From NCBI RefSeq assembly GCF_051622035.1, contig NC_135364.1, forward strand, positions 12,765,501 to 12,829,500: a DNA stretch of 64,000 nt, written 5' to 3'. Shown one piece after another: positions 10,291 through 22,640 of the stretch (its first letter is position 1; each line of letters begins with the position of its first letter). A program made the translations under genes and the position numbers. The DNA is from Arctopsyche grandis. Lineage: Eukaryota; Arthropoda; Insecta; Trichoptera; Hydropsychidae. The notes beneath the pieces are model-generated. The model ran no database searches. It had not been told where the DNA came from and saw only the letters and a list, made by a program, of their open reading frames with translations.

Positions 10291-11741
10291 TTATGTGCTT
10301 TTGTATTCTCTTTTGGTGCGTGGAACAAAACACAATGCCGCTTTTCTTATATCTTCATCATTATTATATTTATCTCTTAAAGTTGCATTAACTTTGGACA
10401 GGGTTTCTTTTCCTAAATAATTTGTTATATATCTGCCAGCTTCGATCAGTTTTATTAAATCAACTCCTGTTACAGCTCCCAAGCCATGCAGCATATATAC
10501 TAAGTCTTCAGTCGCTAAATTTCCTGAAGCTCCTTTAGCATATGGACATCCACCTAGACCCGATACAGAAGAGTCGACTGAAGTGATTCCGGCCTATGAA
10601 AATTATTGATGGATGTTACATTACAAGAAAAAATAATAAGTTACAATTTAATAATCAAAGAAAATGGTTACATTTAAGCCAGCCAAGACGTTTGAAAGAG
10701 CTTGCCCTAAAGTGTCATGACAATGAAGTGCTAAATATTGAAATGGCGATACATGAGACACTTCATTCAACATTCTTTGGATTGAACCTGCAGTTCCCAC
10801 ACCTATGGTATCCCCTAAAGATACTTCGTAACAGCCTAAATTGAATAATGCAGCTACAACCTTAAAGAAATATTAATAAGTTGTTAATTTTCGTAAATTA
10901 GCATATTTGATTTGGAGTGGATCATAAAAAAAAAACACTTAGTCTCACAAGATTTAAAGAAAGCGAAAAAAATATATACTTTAGAAACTTGTGAAGGCTT
11001 AATAGGTCCTTCGTATGGACATCCAACAACGCATGAGACATATCCTCTCATACGAATTTTTTTAGCAATAGCCTGTTCACTAATAGCACGGAACCGTTCA
11101 AGAGATTCATCAATGGAACAGTTCACATTCTTTCGAGTAAAAGTTTCACTTGCGGCACCAAAAATTGCTATCTCAGTAGCACCAGCGCCTAACTAAAATA
11201 TAAAATTATTTTCTTATTCAGTAAAGGTATTTAATTTAAAAGTTTGCCATCCAAACTTACTGCAGCTTCAAAGCCTTTAATATTTGGTACCAAAACTGGA
11301 TAATTAACGCCGGGAAACTTTTTAATGCCTTTCATTACGTCAACATTGTCGCCCATTTGAGGTACCCACTTTGGGCTAACGAAACTGTAATATTTAGTTG
11401 ATAATTAGTAAAAAATGTATGCTGGAAATATTTCAACAATTTATCAGATATTAACCTAGTAGTTTCTATGGTAGATAATCCAGTTTCTGACAGTAAATTT
11501 ATAAGTTCAATTTTGACATTGGTGGGTACCATTTTTGATTCATTTTGTAGACCATCTCGGGGACCGACTTCGATTATATTCACTTTAGCACTATCGGAAC
11601 TCTGAAAACATGTAAATGATTGAAAATTGGAGAAAGATTAAAACATTTATATACCTCACATCTCAAATAATTTACATAATATCTGCAAATGTTTTTCACA
11701 CGCGTCGATAAGAATCTTGTACATTGGAGTGATGTTAACAT
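10291..11741 (-). CDS. HMGCL: 3-hydroxy-3-methylglutaryl-CoA lyase (mitochondrial)
   Basis: Cleaves HMG-CoA to acetyl-CoA and acetoacetate, the last step of leucine breakdown and of ketogenesis, in mitochondria. Six exons: 11741-11655, 11601-11456, 11384-11261, 11192-10980, 10860-10672 and 10593-10291, together 353 codons plus TAA (human about 325). All junctions are GT/AG and in phase. The first 29 residues are Arg-rich without acidic residues until the end, as in a mitochondrial targeting peptide. Family residues are in place: [11 protein letters not shown] (Arg44, Asp45), [34 protein letters not shown] (His236, His238) and [14 protein letters not shown] (Cys269, the lid cysteine). The C-terminus is about 20 residues longer than the human one and ends without an obvious Cys-Lys-Leu peroxisomal signal. 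Two donors (GTAACC, GTTAAT) are weaker than the rest. The gene is apparently intact. It is divergent from the gene at 13408. Confidence 0.97.
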
Positions 11742-12071
11742 TTTGTAACTGAAAATTTTGAAAAGTTATATTAAATCAGAATTACTTGTACAATGGTATT
11801 TGAAATAAAATTTGTATCAATACGGGCTATGTTCGCAATTATTGTTGCAACAGCTGTTAATCTACGTGTCACATTAGGTTATGTTTACAAATGAAACTGT
11901 CATACAAGTTTTCACGCAATATTTGATTAAGTTGCGTAATTCAAGCGAGCGCTTTTATTCAAATTCAAAAAATTTTAAATTATTTTTTTCAGTTGCTTTA
12001 TTGTAGTCCATAAACACCAAATACATACTATATCCACTAGAGTTTTACATATTTTAATAATATGAAAAATA

Positions 12072-12200
12072 GGTTCGGTGATTATTCGGTGACTCGTGAA
12101 ATATTGTACTAATGAGAACTCGAGTGTCAGATATTCCGCATTAGCGATTTTTATGGCAACGATTGTCGTGCGCGCGATCGCAATTTGCGCAATAATCCGT
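12072..12200. mobile_element. MITE family C, copy 1
   Basis: GGTTCGGTGATTATTC at the left, and on the minus strand CAATCGTTGCCAYRAAAATCG plus CACTCGAGTTCTC, match the elements at about 33820-34010 and 34216-34390. Only part of the inverted structure is kept. It sits in the HMGCL upstream region. Confidence 0.6.
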
Positions 12201-12497
12201 TTAGCGAAAAATAAGAGTACAAATTGAAATTAGCATTTTATTATATGTCAGTAAAACAAAAAGGAAAGACTGCGAAGGCAGCATTTCAAATGCTTTTTCT
12301 TTGATTCCAAATTAATTCCCGTAAAAAGCATTAACGGTTACCAAAAACAATTTATGCAAGTAATTAAAATACATTAGACATAGAAGTAGAATGCATAGAA
12401 TGGTCATTGTTAACAAAGGTATCGTCTAAAAGCGATCCATCGAAGAGAGAGACGGAAAGTTAGAAGAGAGACCAGAGAGAGAGAGAGACGACGTTTA

Positions 12498-12535
12498 GCA
12501 AACAATGAGCAAACAATGAGCAAACAATGAACAAA
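12498..12535 (+). repeat. Short tandem repeat, AGCAAACAATG x3
   Basis: Three nearly identical 11-bp units directly follow a GAGAGA microsatellite. No function is evident. Confidence 0.75.
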
Positions 12536-13407
12536 CTCTGCCGCGCAGAGTTTTTGTAGCAACATTTTTGGAGGCTGAGAATTGACGAATTTCGGTGCTA
12601 CAGGAGATCCGTGAGAGCGATTTTCGTAGAGGCGGTTATTCTGTTAGCAATTCACCTTTAGGATGTAACCCGTTCACCGAGTCCATAAAATCCCCATTTG
12701 ACAGAACCCCACATATTTTTTTCTATTTTGGATATTTTCGAGATTCGTGTATATCATTATTTTTAAATGAGTAGAAAAAACTTACGAATGTATTGAGATG
12801 CGCGCGAATACTGATTTTAGCACTTGCGACATTTGTTAGCATATGTAGTTTCAAAAAGTGATGTCGCAGCGAAGCGTTAAGAATTGGTATTTGAGCGTGA
12901 AACATGAGCCTAACTATAGCCCAACAGAACTAAAACCCATTTTTATATTGTTTTCTTATTGTCCATATCGTTGATTTGAAAAATATGTACCACATATAAA
13001 AAAAATCGATAGTCGGACATGGTTTGATTTACTGGTTTTAAGTCCTGTTTGCGCTGTGTTTTAATGTGGCGGTTGATGTTCGCGATCGGAGTGACGGTTG
13101 GTCCCCTACTGAGGTGAGGCCAGCTCAGTTCTGTCAATTCGCTGACTTAATACCCATTTCGTTCATATTTGTCGCTTTATATTTAGTTTTTATGTGTCGT
13201 GATAGTATATACATTATTTTGGATACAATACATTACAATAAGGTTTTCATATTGACTCTAAGACGGTGTCATAGTTCTCATAAATACCTATAATATGTAT
13301 GTACAATTTTATGTAATAGTGTTACTCTATTTATATATTTTAAAATTTTAAGGCAATCAAGATTTTTTTCGCATTTCAGTTTTGTTGATACACGCCCTTC
13401 ACAGACA

Positions 13408-14919
13408 ATGGAAGAAAAACAATGTTTGACTGGTTTTACCAAGACGATAAACAGTTGTATACTCAGTGGCGAATCTCCACTCAAAAATTGGTTGAAGGAT
13501 TCGCGTACTGCAGAGAATAAATTCCAAAACAAACATTCCAGTTTATTAGAATATTCCTTATTGGAATGCCAGGTGATGCCCGAATCTTGCAACTCATCGC
13601 CGGATATTGAACTGCAACATAAACGACTCTTTTCTGGGGTCGTATCTCCGCTCACGTCGAATATATCATTTCTGAACAATTTCGATAATCAGACTGAAGA
13701 GTCAGACGAGAGTTTTATTCGCATGGAAAGACTCATACGGGGTTCCAGTGAAGATATACGCAATGAAAGTGATCATAGTAATTCAACCACAGACGTGAGC
13801 GCCGCTGAAACCGTAAAAAATGCTAAAGATTCCATGAGATTGAGTGATAAGGTATGTACCGATTTTGATAATATCAGTACAGATCCAGTAAAAGTTGATT
13901 TTGAACCTGATAGTTTATCGAGTGACGTTGGCAATGAAAGTTTAAATACAAGTGCACGCGATGTTGAGTCGGTTCAAAACAGTCCAAGTCATGCATCTCA
14001 AGATTCATCGAATGATACACTGAAATTCAATGATACTATTGAAGAAATGGAATACTTTATGAAACATGGAGCTATTTGCCCTCCCGAGCGTAAACATATC
14101 GACGCTTCTGATATTAAAGTAAATGAGTTGAGTGTAAAAAAGAATATTGATGTAAAAGTAAACGAGTTGAGTGTAAAAATAAGTCCCAAACCAAATATTG
14201 GAAAAGAACGGAAATTTTTTAAACCCAATGTAACTGAAAATAAAAAACCAACTCCAGTACATAAATTGACTCCATTTAGAGTTCCAATTAGGGCTAAACT
14301 TACTCCTAGAAATAAAACGATTGAGGATAAGTCTCAGACTCTCAAAACTAGATTAAATTATCCGGGTAACAAATATGAAAATATTTTAAGTCCTATCAGA
14401 TTTTATATAAAAAACAGTGCCTCTGTGCCTATGGTTAAGAATGTAAGCCCGGCCAAAAACTATTGGGATCGTATTCCTCCAGGACCTATAAGCATGGCGT
14501 CCAAAATTAGGGGAAATATTGGAAAGGAAAACTTGCGGCTACCAGAGAAAGCTTACAAGTCACCGAGGGCGACAAAAGTGGTTAGTAATAATAAAATAGT
14601 TAGTAAAATTTGATTTCCATCTAAATATTCAAAATGTGTATGGTTTGTATTCTTTCAGGTTGAACAACCGACGATAAAGCGACTTCCACATAACAATAAA
14701 GTGACAATAATGGCTGAAAATATTCCAAAACCAATGTTATTGAAGCACGTAAAACGAGAGAAATCATCCAAGCCGTCGTCGTCTGTTTTGAAGTTTGAAG
14801 ATTGCAATAGAGTGGATACAATAGGCGTTGAAGATAGTTTTGTCCATCTTTCTGTTAAATCCGTTGATGTTTCACATTGCATCGGCAAAGCAGCCGCTAG
14901 AAGCAAGACCTTAAAATGA
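13408..14919 (+). CDS. Uncharacterised 477-residue protein, Ser/Asp-rich N-terminal half, basic C-terminal half
   Basis: Two coding exons, 13408-14580 and 14659-14919, are separated by a 78-bp intron (donor GTTAGT, acceptor TTTCAG). The phase-0 join runs from RATKV into VEQPTIKRL and ends KTLK-TGA. Without the splice the frame stops within 11 codons, so the intron is well supported. ATG context ACAATGG is good. Residues about 1-210 are acidic and full of Ser, Asn and Asp. The segment KVNELSVK occurs twice (14119 and 14155). Residues about 235-390 are Lys/Arg/Pro-rich, with ILSPIRFYIKNSASVP, NYWDRIPPGPISM and GNIGKENL, the most ordered-looking motifs. No membrane segment, signal peptide or enzyme domain is seen. 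The composition resembles disordered mitotic or centrosomal proteins, which is only an impression. I do not recognise the family. Convergent with PREP. Possible poly(A) signal AATAAA near 15011. Confidence 0.85.
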
Positions 14920-16392
14920 GTCGTTGATATTTTTCACAATCGATATTATTAATTGAAAATAACTAACATTTAGTATAATCTTAAAAATGTATGTAAAATT
15001 TATTTAAACGTAATAAAAGTTGATTTTAATCGATCATTGTTTAATACAAAATGTGTGGATATCCAATTACATTCCTGGTATTAATTTTATTTAAATACAA
15101 AGTATCAATAGTGTTGTGTTTGTAAGAAAATTCCATTTTGCGTAATAAGTACTGTTATATATATTATATTTATTCTTGAGACGGTCGAAGATAAGTGTCT
15201 GCTCTGCCGGTTTATATTATCTGAAGTCTCACTATCATAATGCAATCTCGGGTCAATATGCAACAATAATTTGCATATGCGACTGACTGCAATCTGATAG
15301 TTAAAAGGTGACGACTGACTTGTGCAATGCTCGCGAGCATATTGTCGAAAAGTATTAAGTTTTATATGTACATAAGTACTTAATGCTCATGGCTTAAATT
15401 TTGAATGTGATGTTTTAGGCGTCACTATGCAAATAAGTTAGAATCAAGTTACAATCATTGCCTTAAGTGTAATGATTTTTTTGAAAATAACTGATATTTT
15501 TTTGAGTGTCATGATGTAAGCCTATTTTTTTAAGGTTCAAAATTGGTTGAATATATTACTGAGTTGAATGCCATCTATTCAATTTTCTTAAAATGAATAT
15601 ATACCAGTCAAAAATTTGTTTTTTGTGGAACTATACTGAAACCTCGTTTATGTGACGTCACGTCTTCATACAATTATGAAGAATGATTATTTGAATTTAA
15701 TCCATAATTAATTTGGCAAAAGCCAAAAAACTGTAAAAATCGCACATTTTTTAAACGCTCATATCTTGTAAACGATCACTAACCAACAAAAATCATTATC
15801 ATATTCGAATTCAGTGGGTCAATCTTAGTAAAGATTGGTTAGTCTCCGCTCTGGTAATTTTTTTTGTTGCTCAGTGTAATTACTACTAAAAGTTGACGAG
15901 ATTTTGCTTGTAATCTGCCCACTGAAATTGTCGTTTTATTTTTATTTTAAGCAATTTTTGACTATTTTATCATGACTTAAAAATTTCTGAATTTTATAAT
16001 AATCCTCAAAAATTTGTATGTACATTGGACAACCAGAAATAGATATTTTATATGTTGTAATATAAAAATGTGGCTAATGCTTAATTTCAGATTATATGTA
16101 TGTAAATTGATTTGAAAAATTTTAGTGCTGCAATAAAATCAAAAACTGTTAAAATAGCATTTATTCCTTAGAACATATGGTTTTCAAGTATGGCAACATA
16201 AAAAAGAATACATCACATTCGTAATTATTGTAATAGAAAAAATAACAAATAGAAAATACAAATAGAAAAAAATTACATTTATATTTTTGATTAACATAGA
16301 ATCTGGTATTTTTGGTGTGTTAAATAATTAACATCATAAGTTAATTATAACATTTATAAAATGCATGTAGTATAATAAATGTAATGTTCAAA
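14920..16392. other. Convergent intergenic region with a piggyBac-family relic
   Basis: Holds the AATAAA signal for the plus-strand gene (about 15011). At about 15505-15710 is a fragment matching, in opposite orientation, the inside of the piggyBac MITE at 19963-20447. The rest is AT-rich and I see no gene. Confidence 0.55.
15505..15710 (-). mobile_element. Internal fragment of a piggyBac-type MITE
   Basis: The sequence from AAGGTTCAAAATTGGTTG through GACTGG/CCAGTC to ACGTGACGTC-like motifs is the reverse complement of about 20150-20340 with few differences. The TTAA-flanked termini are absent, so it is a decayed copy. Confidence 0.75.
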
Positions 16393-19300
16393 TCATTTCA
16401 CAAAACTGAGACCCATTGATTGTACCATGAAACACAACACGTCCGTATTTTCCTCGATCTAAAACAAATAAAATCAAATATATCAATGACTTATAACATA
16501 TTCACTTTGTAACACATTTGACGGTTGGGATACTTACAACTTTAGCCGTCGGTTTTCCAGCACCGTGACCAGCATTGGTTTCGATTCGAGCGAACAAAGG
16601 ATTCTTTTGACACGTAGATTTACGGGCGTTGTATTGCAATTGCGCAATGAACTTGAGCGAATGGAGTGGTACAACGCGATCATCATGATCTGCCGTCAGT
16701 ACCAATGTGGCCGGATACTGGATGCAATCTGATGAAAACAAATCGTCAACTTCATTATCGTGTACATTACATATATAAGAAACATACAATGAAACTCTAC
16801 GAGATATTTACCGGGAGTATCAAGTTTGCGAACATTGTGCAAGGGTGAGTATTTGATAAGTGCATCAAATTCTTCTTTATTGTCAGAACAACCATAGTCA
16901 GAAACCCAAGCCTGACCTATAGTGAATTTATGAAAGCGTAACATATCCAAGACGCTAAAAAAAAACTCGATGATTTAATACAACATGAAATACAAATGTT
17001 TTATTAATGAATAGTTTGTATCTTCGCTTACCCGACTTGTGCAATGGCAGCGCCGAATAAATCTGGTCTTTGATTGATGCAAGCCGCTACAAGAAGCCCG
17101 CCGTTCGAAGCGCCTTGAATTGTTATTAAATTAGACTTGGAGTATTTGTTGGCGACCAGGTATTCAGCAGCTGCTTGAAAATCATCGAAAACATTCTGTT
17201 TGTGTTGAAGACGACCACCGTTGTGCCATTTCTTTCCGTACTCTCTATTAAACCGAATCAAAGTTATAAATTAATGAAAAATTGAAATCATATTATTGAT
17301 TTCATAATGCAAATAAACACTAACCCTCCTCCTCTAATATTGGGAATGGCTACGACACCATTTAAATGTTGTATAAACATCAGTCTTGTAACGCCAAACG
17401 CAGGTTGCAGGGAATAGTTGAAGCCGCCATATCCGTACAAAAGTACTGGATTGTTTCCGTCCAATTTCAAACCCTAATTTTTATAAAACAAGCGACAATT
17501 TATTGTCCAAAGTGTTTTTATAAAGAAAATAATTCTGACACATTATGTATTATTAGAGACCCGTATTTTGTGCACTTTGCTATGAATGCTAAAATTCAGA
17601 ATAGATGCTAAATTCGTAAAATATGCGAATAGGTGCTAAAATAACAACCAAAAGTGAAATTTGCATAAAATTAATAGACAATTTAGAAGGGTCTTCCTAT
17701 CCCTTTGCCCATTTATTATTTGAAGAAATTGAGGAGATAAAACAGAGCTTGCAGTTTACTATAGACAGTGTTTTTTCTGTCGAAACCAAGTAACTGCTTT
17801 TGTCTACTACTGTAAATAAAAGAAGACGGTTGGAGCTGTGTATCCAAAAGGCTGCTCAAAAAAGCGTCTTAAAACTAGACTCGCACCCAAGACTAAATGA
17901 GACAAATCTATTCCTCCGAACATTGAGTAAACTATTCAATCCATCTGTGGCAGGTTCAAAATCTAATATTAATGTTAAAGAAACGGTTTTGTTTTTTAGA
18001 AACCTGCCATTGTTTAATGTATTAACAGAGGCTTAATGTTTGGAAGGATATCAGCACTTTTTAGACAATTAATAGAGAATATAAAAAGTGAATCCACGCC
18101 GGAAATATATTGCTATTATTTATGGCAACAAAAATTAAATATGAAGAGTTTGGTTGTGCCGCTCTAAAATCAATTTGGTGTCCCGTCAATAGTGTGGATG
18201 CTGAAAGGTATTTTAGTAAATACAATATAATTGTTACCGATCGTCGCACGAATCTCAAAAAATAATCTGTAGAAATATGCTCCATGTTAAGTTTTAATCA
18301 ATTTTAATTGGTACTATATTTTTATATTCATGTTTTTTTATTGTAATATTAATTTCAAAATATTTTTGAATTTTTCTATTATTTTTTAATGTATTTAAAT
18401 TGTATATAAATTTTATTAACATTCATCGAAATTTTTTATTATTTAAAATTAAACTCTTCATAAAAATAGATGCTAAATTGAACATTTTTAATGCCCTAAA
18501 ACGCTAAAATGCAAAATGAAAATGCTAAAATTGACAAAAATAGATGCCCAAAATACGGGTCTCTATGTATATGTATTATACATCCTATTTCAACAAACCT
18601 TTTTGGACACGATAAACATTGGAATTTTAGTTCCGTCTTTACTCGAATAAAACACTTGGTTTGATTCATACACAGATGAGTCGAATCCGGTTACGGTGAC
18701 TTGTCGGAAAATCTAAATGAAATTTCAAATGAATAAGCAAGCTCAACATATAATATTATACATCATTATAGAATAGTGAAACACACTTTTGGTTCATCTG
18801 ACTTGGTAAAATCGTAGTGGTAAATTACACCCGGTGTTAAGAACGATACAAATTTGTAAAACATTTCCGTTTGTTTTTTCTTCCCGGAGAATCCAGTAAC
18901 TGTGCCAACATCTAATGGGAGAGTTTTGATAAGATCACCAGTTAAAAGATCGTGTATTTGGAGTACACTCTAAAACAATGTGCAAATTAATAAAAATAAA
19001 AAATGTACAAAAAAAAAAACCAATACATATGTATATGTATATGTACGTACTTTTACATCTTTGATGTAATGTATAATGAGTCTATCATTATTAACACACC
19101 CTACCCAGTCCAAAACATTTAATTCGTGTTCCTGTAAAATAACAAATATATATATTGCAGTATTTTGATATATGTATTTATTACTCGGTTATAAATTTTC
19201 GATGTCTTACGGGAACGAGTACAGTCCAATTTTCTTCTTCAGGTTTAGATAAATCAATATTAATTAATCGATAATTGGGGGCATCTTTGTTGGTACGAAA

Positions 19301-21433
19301 TACACAATTTGAACCTTCATTTGTTATATACTATATAAATAAATAAACAATATAAATATTATTTTACTTATATATATACTTATTGACAGAATAAAACGTG
19401 ATACCTCAAAATCTCCTTCAAATTTGAATACAACTTGAGTTAATTTCAATTTACCAGAAATTACTGGAGTTAGACTCAAGTCGGCAAAAAACAAAAGATT
19501 AAACCGACAATCCTTGGCTGTTCCGACAATCAAATACTTTCCACAATCGCTGACCTCAGCTTCTCTGAAAAAATACCTTTGTAAAAAAAGAAACAACCGT
19601 TTGGAATAAGTCCGTTTATATCACTGTGTTTGAATTGATTTTCAAATATGTACTATATAATATTTCAAATTTCAGACACATACATTCTCCAGTTCGGTTC
19701 ATCGGGGAACTCCACAACAAGCACATCTTCAGATTGAGGAGTGTTTAAGAAATGATAATACAGTTTATGATCCTTATTCGGATCGGTTTCTGAACCGTCA
19801 GTTTTTCCCGTTTGTTCAGGATAGCGCTAAAATGCACAAGTGAACAAATTAACAATGTGAATCGCTCATTTTATTTCATATACATATGTATCGGGCACGG
19901 TCTGTCTATACACGAATCTGATGTAGACGCTTTGCAAGTGTCAATGTAACTTGAGTGTTTAACCCTTTGCCCGTGGCAATAAATATTGCGAACAAGCACT
20001 GTACGCGGCACTTTTTCCGCGAATTTGGCAATCGAGTTTTCGATCTTAAATACAGATTTTAATATTTACTGAAGTAACCAGATATGTTAATTAACACATA
20101 GAGTATTATTTTAAACAATAAAATACATAATATATCTCGTAGTTTTGGATTAATTGTCAAATAATCATTCTTCATAATTGTATGAAGACGTGACGTCACA
20201 TAAACGAGGTTTCAGTATGGTTCCACAAAAAACTAATTTTTGACTGGTATATATTCATTTTAAGCAAATTGAATAGATGGCATTCAACTCTCAGTAATAT
20301 ATTCAACCAATTTTGAACCTTAAAACAGTTGAAATAGGCGCATATAAGGCTCAAAATCCCGTGCAAAGTTCAGAAATTCTATGGAAGACAGCCGCGCTAC
20401 AGACTTGTCGCCCAAAGCTTCCATAGAAGACGGCCGCGGGCAAACGGTTAAAGTAGGTTTACGCAGAGCCACGCTGAACCGGTTCTGCGTAACTTCGAGT
20501 GAACATACTATATTAGATTCGGTTCAAGTTCAGTATAAACTGTATGGACGACACGCCACTGAAATGTTCATATTTTGAAACATAATATCTTACAGAATAA
20601 AACACGCCTTTATTATCCTTACTCCATGATAAACCAGAGAATTTAATTTTCTCCAAAACTTCTGGATAATTCTTTCCTGAAATGAATATTTATTATTATA
20701 TAAAATTAATAATGAATTCATTCTAACGAGTATGAAAACTATTTTAAATATACCTGTGTTAACATCTTTAAAGTGAATTTTTATCCAATCAGATCCGCTT
20801 TCACTGAGACCATATGCAAAAGTGTTGCCGTCTTCAGAAAAAGCAGTAACCGAGATAGCAACTGTACCATCTTCCGATAATACATTTGGATCTAAAAATA
20901 TTCTGGCCTCTCCGTCTAAGGAATCTTGTACATACAGCACACTAGATAATGTAGATATGTGTCATTTTATTACATTTTCACATACGGAAGAAAAGTATTC
21001 ATCATCATAATAAACGTTTTAGGTATTATTTGTGTCAGTAATTTTATTTTTAACAAACCTTTGGTTTTGTAATCCAGTATTTTTATAAAAGAAATATCTA
21101 TCTCCTCTTTTAGAAGGACACGAATATTTTTGATAATTCCAAAGTTCCGTCAGTCTTTCATTGATGTCCGACTTGAAGGCACATTGGTTAATGTATGGAG
21201 TTGTTACTGAATTTTGAAGGTCTACGAATTTTTTTGTTTCATCGGCTTCCGGATCTTCTAACCAACGATATGGGTCTTGAATCTGCAAGTAATGAAGTGA
21301 ATTTAATTAAATATACAAATTAGTTGTAAATATTAATTATAAAATTAAAATAAATTATTTAAAGCACCTTAATATCATGATAGATGTCAACTATAGAGTC
21401 ATCTCTACGGGTTTCAGGATAGCTGAATGCCAT
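16393..21433 (-). CDS. PREP: Prolyl endopeptidase (prolyl oligopeptidase, S9A)
   Basis: Cytosolic serine peptidase cutting after proline in short peptides. Fifteen coding exons: 21433-21368, 21282-21059, 20941-20754, 20676-20594, 19826-19684, 19564-19405, 19330-19211, 19131-19051, 18969-18787, 18712-18599, 17473-17325, 17244-17032, 16954-16812, 16728-16538 and 16458-16393. All are GT/AG and in phase, giving 707 codons plus TGA (human 710). The N-terminal part matches the family ([49 protein letters not shown]), followed by the beta-propeller and then the hydrolase domain ([17 protein letters not shown]). The catalytic triad is visible: GASNGGLL (Ser550), TADHDDRV (Asp638) and AGHGAGKP (His677). 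I used the ATG at 21433 (AACCATGG), the position of the human start, but the reading frame stays open upstream to the exon edge at 21478, so an N-terminal extension is possible (see 23371-23790). Introns carry a hAT relic and a piggyBac MITE. Confidence 0.97.
17554..18565 (+). mobile_element. hAT transposon relic in a PREP intron
   Basis: The 1012-bp element starts TAGAGACCCGTATTTTG and ends with its inverse (CAAAATACGGGTCTCTA). Flanks TGTATTAT and TGTATATG are an imperfect 8-bp duplication. Near the right part, plus-strand codons read [19 protein letters not shown] followed by TDRRTNLK, the hAT C-terminal dimerisation motif. Stops and frame changes are frequent, so the transposase is dead. 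It is the reason this PREP intron (17474-18598) is over 1.1 kb. Read-through of the intron would be required in PREP transcripts. Confidence 0.85.
17690..18270 (+). pseudogene. hAT transposase, broken
   Basis: Interrupted plus-strand frames inside the 17554 element carry a degenerate transposase. The clearest part is the DAERYFSKY dimerisation motif near 18199-18225, followed by a TAA near 18262. A longer open piece at 17800-18036 shows no clear domain. It is not functional. Confidence 0.7.
19963..20447. mobile_element. piggyBac-type MITE in a PREP intron
   Basis: The 485-bp element is flanked by TTAA on both sides (19959-19962 and 20448-20451), with ends CCCTTTGCCCGTGGC and, inverted, CCGTTTGCCCGCGGCC. 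TTAA duplication with CCC-type ends is the piggyBac hallmark. It has no transposase. Its inner 200 bp recur in inverted orientation at 15505-15710. Confidence 0.88.
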
Positions 21434-21699
21434 GGTTGACTTTGGACGTGATGGGGTGTAGAAATTTGATGAGAGATTCTAAAAAAATTCAATCACATGA
21501 GTGTGAGATTAAAAGGTTGTGTATATTATATGTTTTGTTCAAGTTTAATTTTTTTAAGAAAAACGTAGTACAATACAATAGTATTCACTATTGAAATCAA
21601 ATAGGCATAACGTAAGTATTACAAGTAGCTAATGGCAGCAAAACATTGTGCAATAATACTAAATAGAGACATTCTAAATTACATTTATATATACGGTTT

Positions 21700-22160
21700 T
21701 TATTATATCATAAAAGTTATATATTTTTATTTTATTTTATTTATTGAAAAATCAACAGACAACAGGATGTACATAGATATGTATAAAAAAACAAAAATAG
21801 TAGATATATAATATATGTAACATCTGAGTCCAATAAGAGATTTTTACAAAAATTATAAAAAAAAATGAAAAAGATAAATATAAGGAAAACAAATGAAAAA
21901 GAAAAGAATAAAGGCTATAACATGACAAAATATGTAGAACATTGCATAATTAAACTATAGTATTAAAATATTGGAAAAAGGTTATAAAATAGAATATAAG
22001 AAGAAATTGAAATTTACAAATATAAAACAAATGAAAAAGGTAAATACAAAATAAACAAATGAAAAGGAAAAGAATGAAAGCTGTAATATGATTAAATAGT
22101 ACATTACATAACTAAACTAAAGTATAAAAATATTGGAAAAAATGGAATAGGAGAATGGAT
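21700..22160. repeat. AT-rich direct repeat, period about 170 bp
   Basis: The segment AATGAAAAAGAAAAGAATAAA...TATTGGAAAAA at about 21889-21985 is repeated with changes at about 22061-22145. It is non-coding, 5' of the PREP ATG exon in the long upstream intron or leader. Its origin is unknown. Confidence 0.55.
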
Positions 22161-22220
22161 TTGGATATTTGTGAAGAAGTCAGTGGTATCTTATCAGAGT
22201 TTGCCAATTTATCTGATTTT
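22155..22220 (+). mobile_element. Possible SINE-tail fragment
   Basis: TTGGATATTTGTGA...TATCAGAGTTTG...ATCTGATTTT matches the segment at about 58505-58566, downstream of a tRNA-like head. No head is seen here. The copy is partial. Confidence 0.45.
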
Positions 22221-22640
22221 CATTGTTCAAACGGTTTCATTGTTAATCCTACCTGCGGTCATAAATATCTGAATTCATTCGTAAAAATGTATGTACAGGT
22301 TTAAATCCATATATGTATGTCTCAATGGATTAATTAATTAATTGTCAATTTCGTGTTCTTCAGCCTTTCGAAATACAGTGATTCATGTAATAAAAATGCT
22401 GCAATGTTTGTAAGTAATTGTCTAGGAAGGTGCATTGGGGTCTACCTGTCGGACCTTCCTGGTATATATCTATGTAAAATTAATAAAAAATAAATCAAAT
22501 TTTGTACAATTATTTGAAGAAAAACCTTTTAAAAAATGAAAGTAATCATTTATCTAGTATCGATTGAGATTAGACATGAACACGAGTTGTATCATTACTA
22601 ATGGAATGAAATTGATACAATCTCAGCACTTAAAAAGTTG

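Larger units (their letters stand above)
11742..13407. promoter_or_regulatory. Divergent intergenic region between HMGCL and the plus-strand gene
   Basis: It should hold both promoters. A probable non-coding first exon of the plus-strand gene ends near 13108 (donor GTGAGG after CCCCTACTGAG), with an acceptor TTTCAG ending near 13379, 29 bp before the ATG. It also contains a MITE copy (12072-12190), a GAGAGA run at 12472-12490 and an 11-bp AGCAAACAATG tandem repeat (about 12498-12535). No TATA box could be assigned with confidence. Confidence 0.4.

Noticed and set aside
13278-13679. 133-codon minus-strand frame over the start of the 13408 gene
   Set aside because: Antisense shadow of the well-supported plus-strand exon.
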